Origin: an uncultured Clostridia bacterium
GTDB lineage: Bacteria > Bacillota > Clostridia > Christensenellales > Borkfalkiaceae
Assembly (NCBI GenBank): GCA_905235765.1
Contig: CAJOMM010000025.1
Coordinates: 1-14,878, forward strand
Direction: 5' to 3'
DNA: 14,878 nt
The notes beneath the pieces are model-generated. The model did no database searches and was not told where the DNA came from. It saw only the letters and a program-made list of their open reading frames with translations. Shown piece after piece: positions 14,740 through 14,878 of the stretch. The translations under genes were made by a program, and so were the position numbers. The number at the start of each line of letters is the position of its first letter. The first letter of the stretch is position 1.

Positions 14740-14878
14740 TTATTGCGCGTTTTTAGCGTTCATTGCGTCTGCGATTTCCATCGTTTTCAAATCGCATAAA
14801 GCGTATAACTTTAGGACGTTTTTATAAATTGAATTTATCTTTAGGAAGTATTTTCGGTAATACGCTCACAAAAACGAT
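14740..14878 (-). other. Possible 3' end of a leftward gene, unrecognised
   Basis: Reading leftward from the window edge, one frame gives 18 codons (ending VLPKILPKDKFNL) to a TAA at 14824-14822. A second frame, one base later, is open from about 14866 to a TAA at 14742-14740 and ends with KTMEIADAMNAKNAQ, which uses codons like the other genes. Neither has a convincing start here. They may be two parts of one gene broken by a frameshift, or the second may be chance. The leftward T run of the adjacent hairpin supports a gene ending here. No family is recognised. Confidence 0.3.

Overview
The window looks like chromosomal DNA from a Bacillota/Clostridia-type bacterium, probably uncultivated. 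The evidence is a yggS-sepF (ylmE-ylmF) pair, AGGAGG-type ribosome binding sites before most genes, SepF instead of a Gram-negative division set, a YesL/DUF624-like membrane protein, a zinc-type archaeal-style prolyl-tRNA synthetase, and moderate GC with many A/T-ending codons. Nearly everything recognisable is housekeeping. I see no CRISPR array, tRNA, rRNA, transposase or phage gene.

Layout. Bases 1 to about 450 are very AT-rich, unlike the rest, and hold a leftward ORF of unknown function that runs off the edge. They abut a leftward CPA2 cation/proton antiporter gene that is cut to about half length exactly where the composition changes. A leftward DUF624-like membrane protein gene (1146-2417) follows. 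From 2579 to 6241 a rightward cluster reads asd (frame-broken), dapA, dapB, yggS, sepF, with overlapping or very short junctions, and ends in a strong hairpin terminator. From 12475 back to 6380 a leftward cluster reads proS (frame-broken), a Gly/Tyr-rich membrane protein, mnmE, a LysR regulator, uppP, mscL, and ends in its own hairpin. Transketolase (tkt, 12663-14636) diverges from proS. A 22-bp-arm hairpin follows tkt, and the last ~140 bases may hold the 3' end of another leftward gene.

How the genes fit together. asd, dapA and dapB are successive steps from aspartyl phosphate to tetrahydrodipicolinate, the route to diaminopimelate and lysine. SepF acts in septum assembly and UppP recycles the undecaprenyl carrier, so much of the window serves cell-wall growth and division. 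proS and mnmE serve translation.

The main oddities are disruptions. asd and proS each lose frame in the same phase, and each appears to lack four family-conserved residues, so each fits a net 11-nt deletion. With the truncated antiporter at the compositional break, this suggests either gene decay or assembly/sequencing error in a metagenomic contig. I found no convincing novel multi-gene system.
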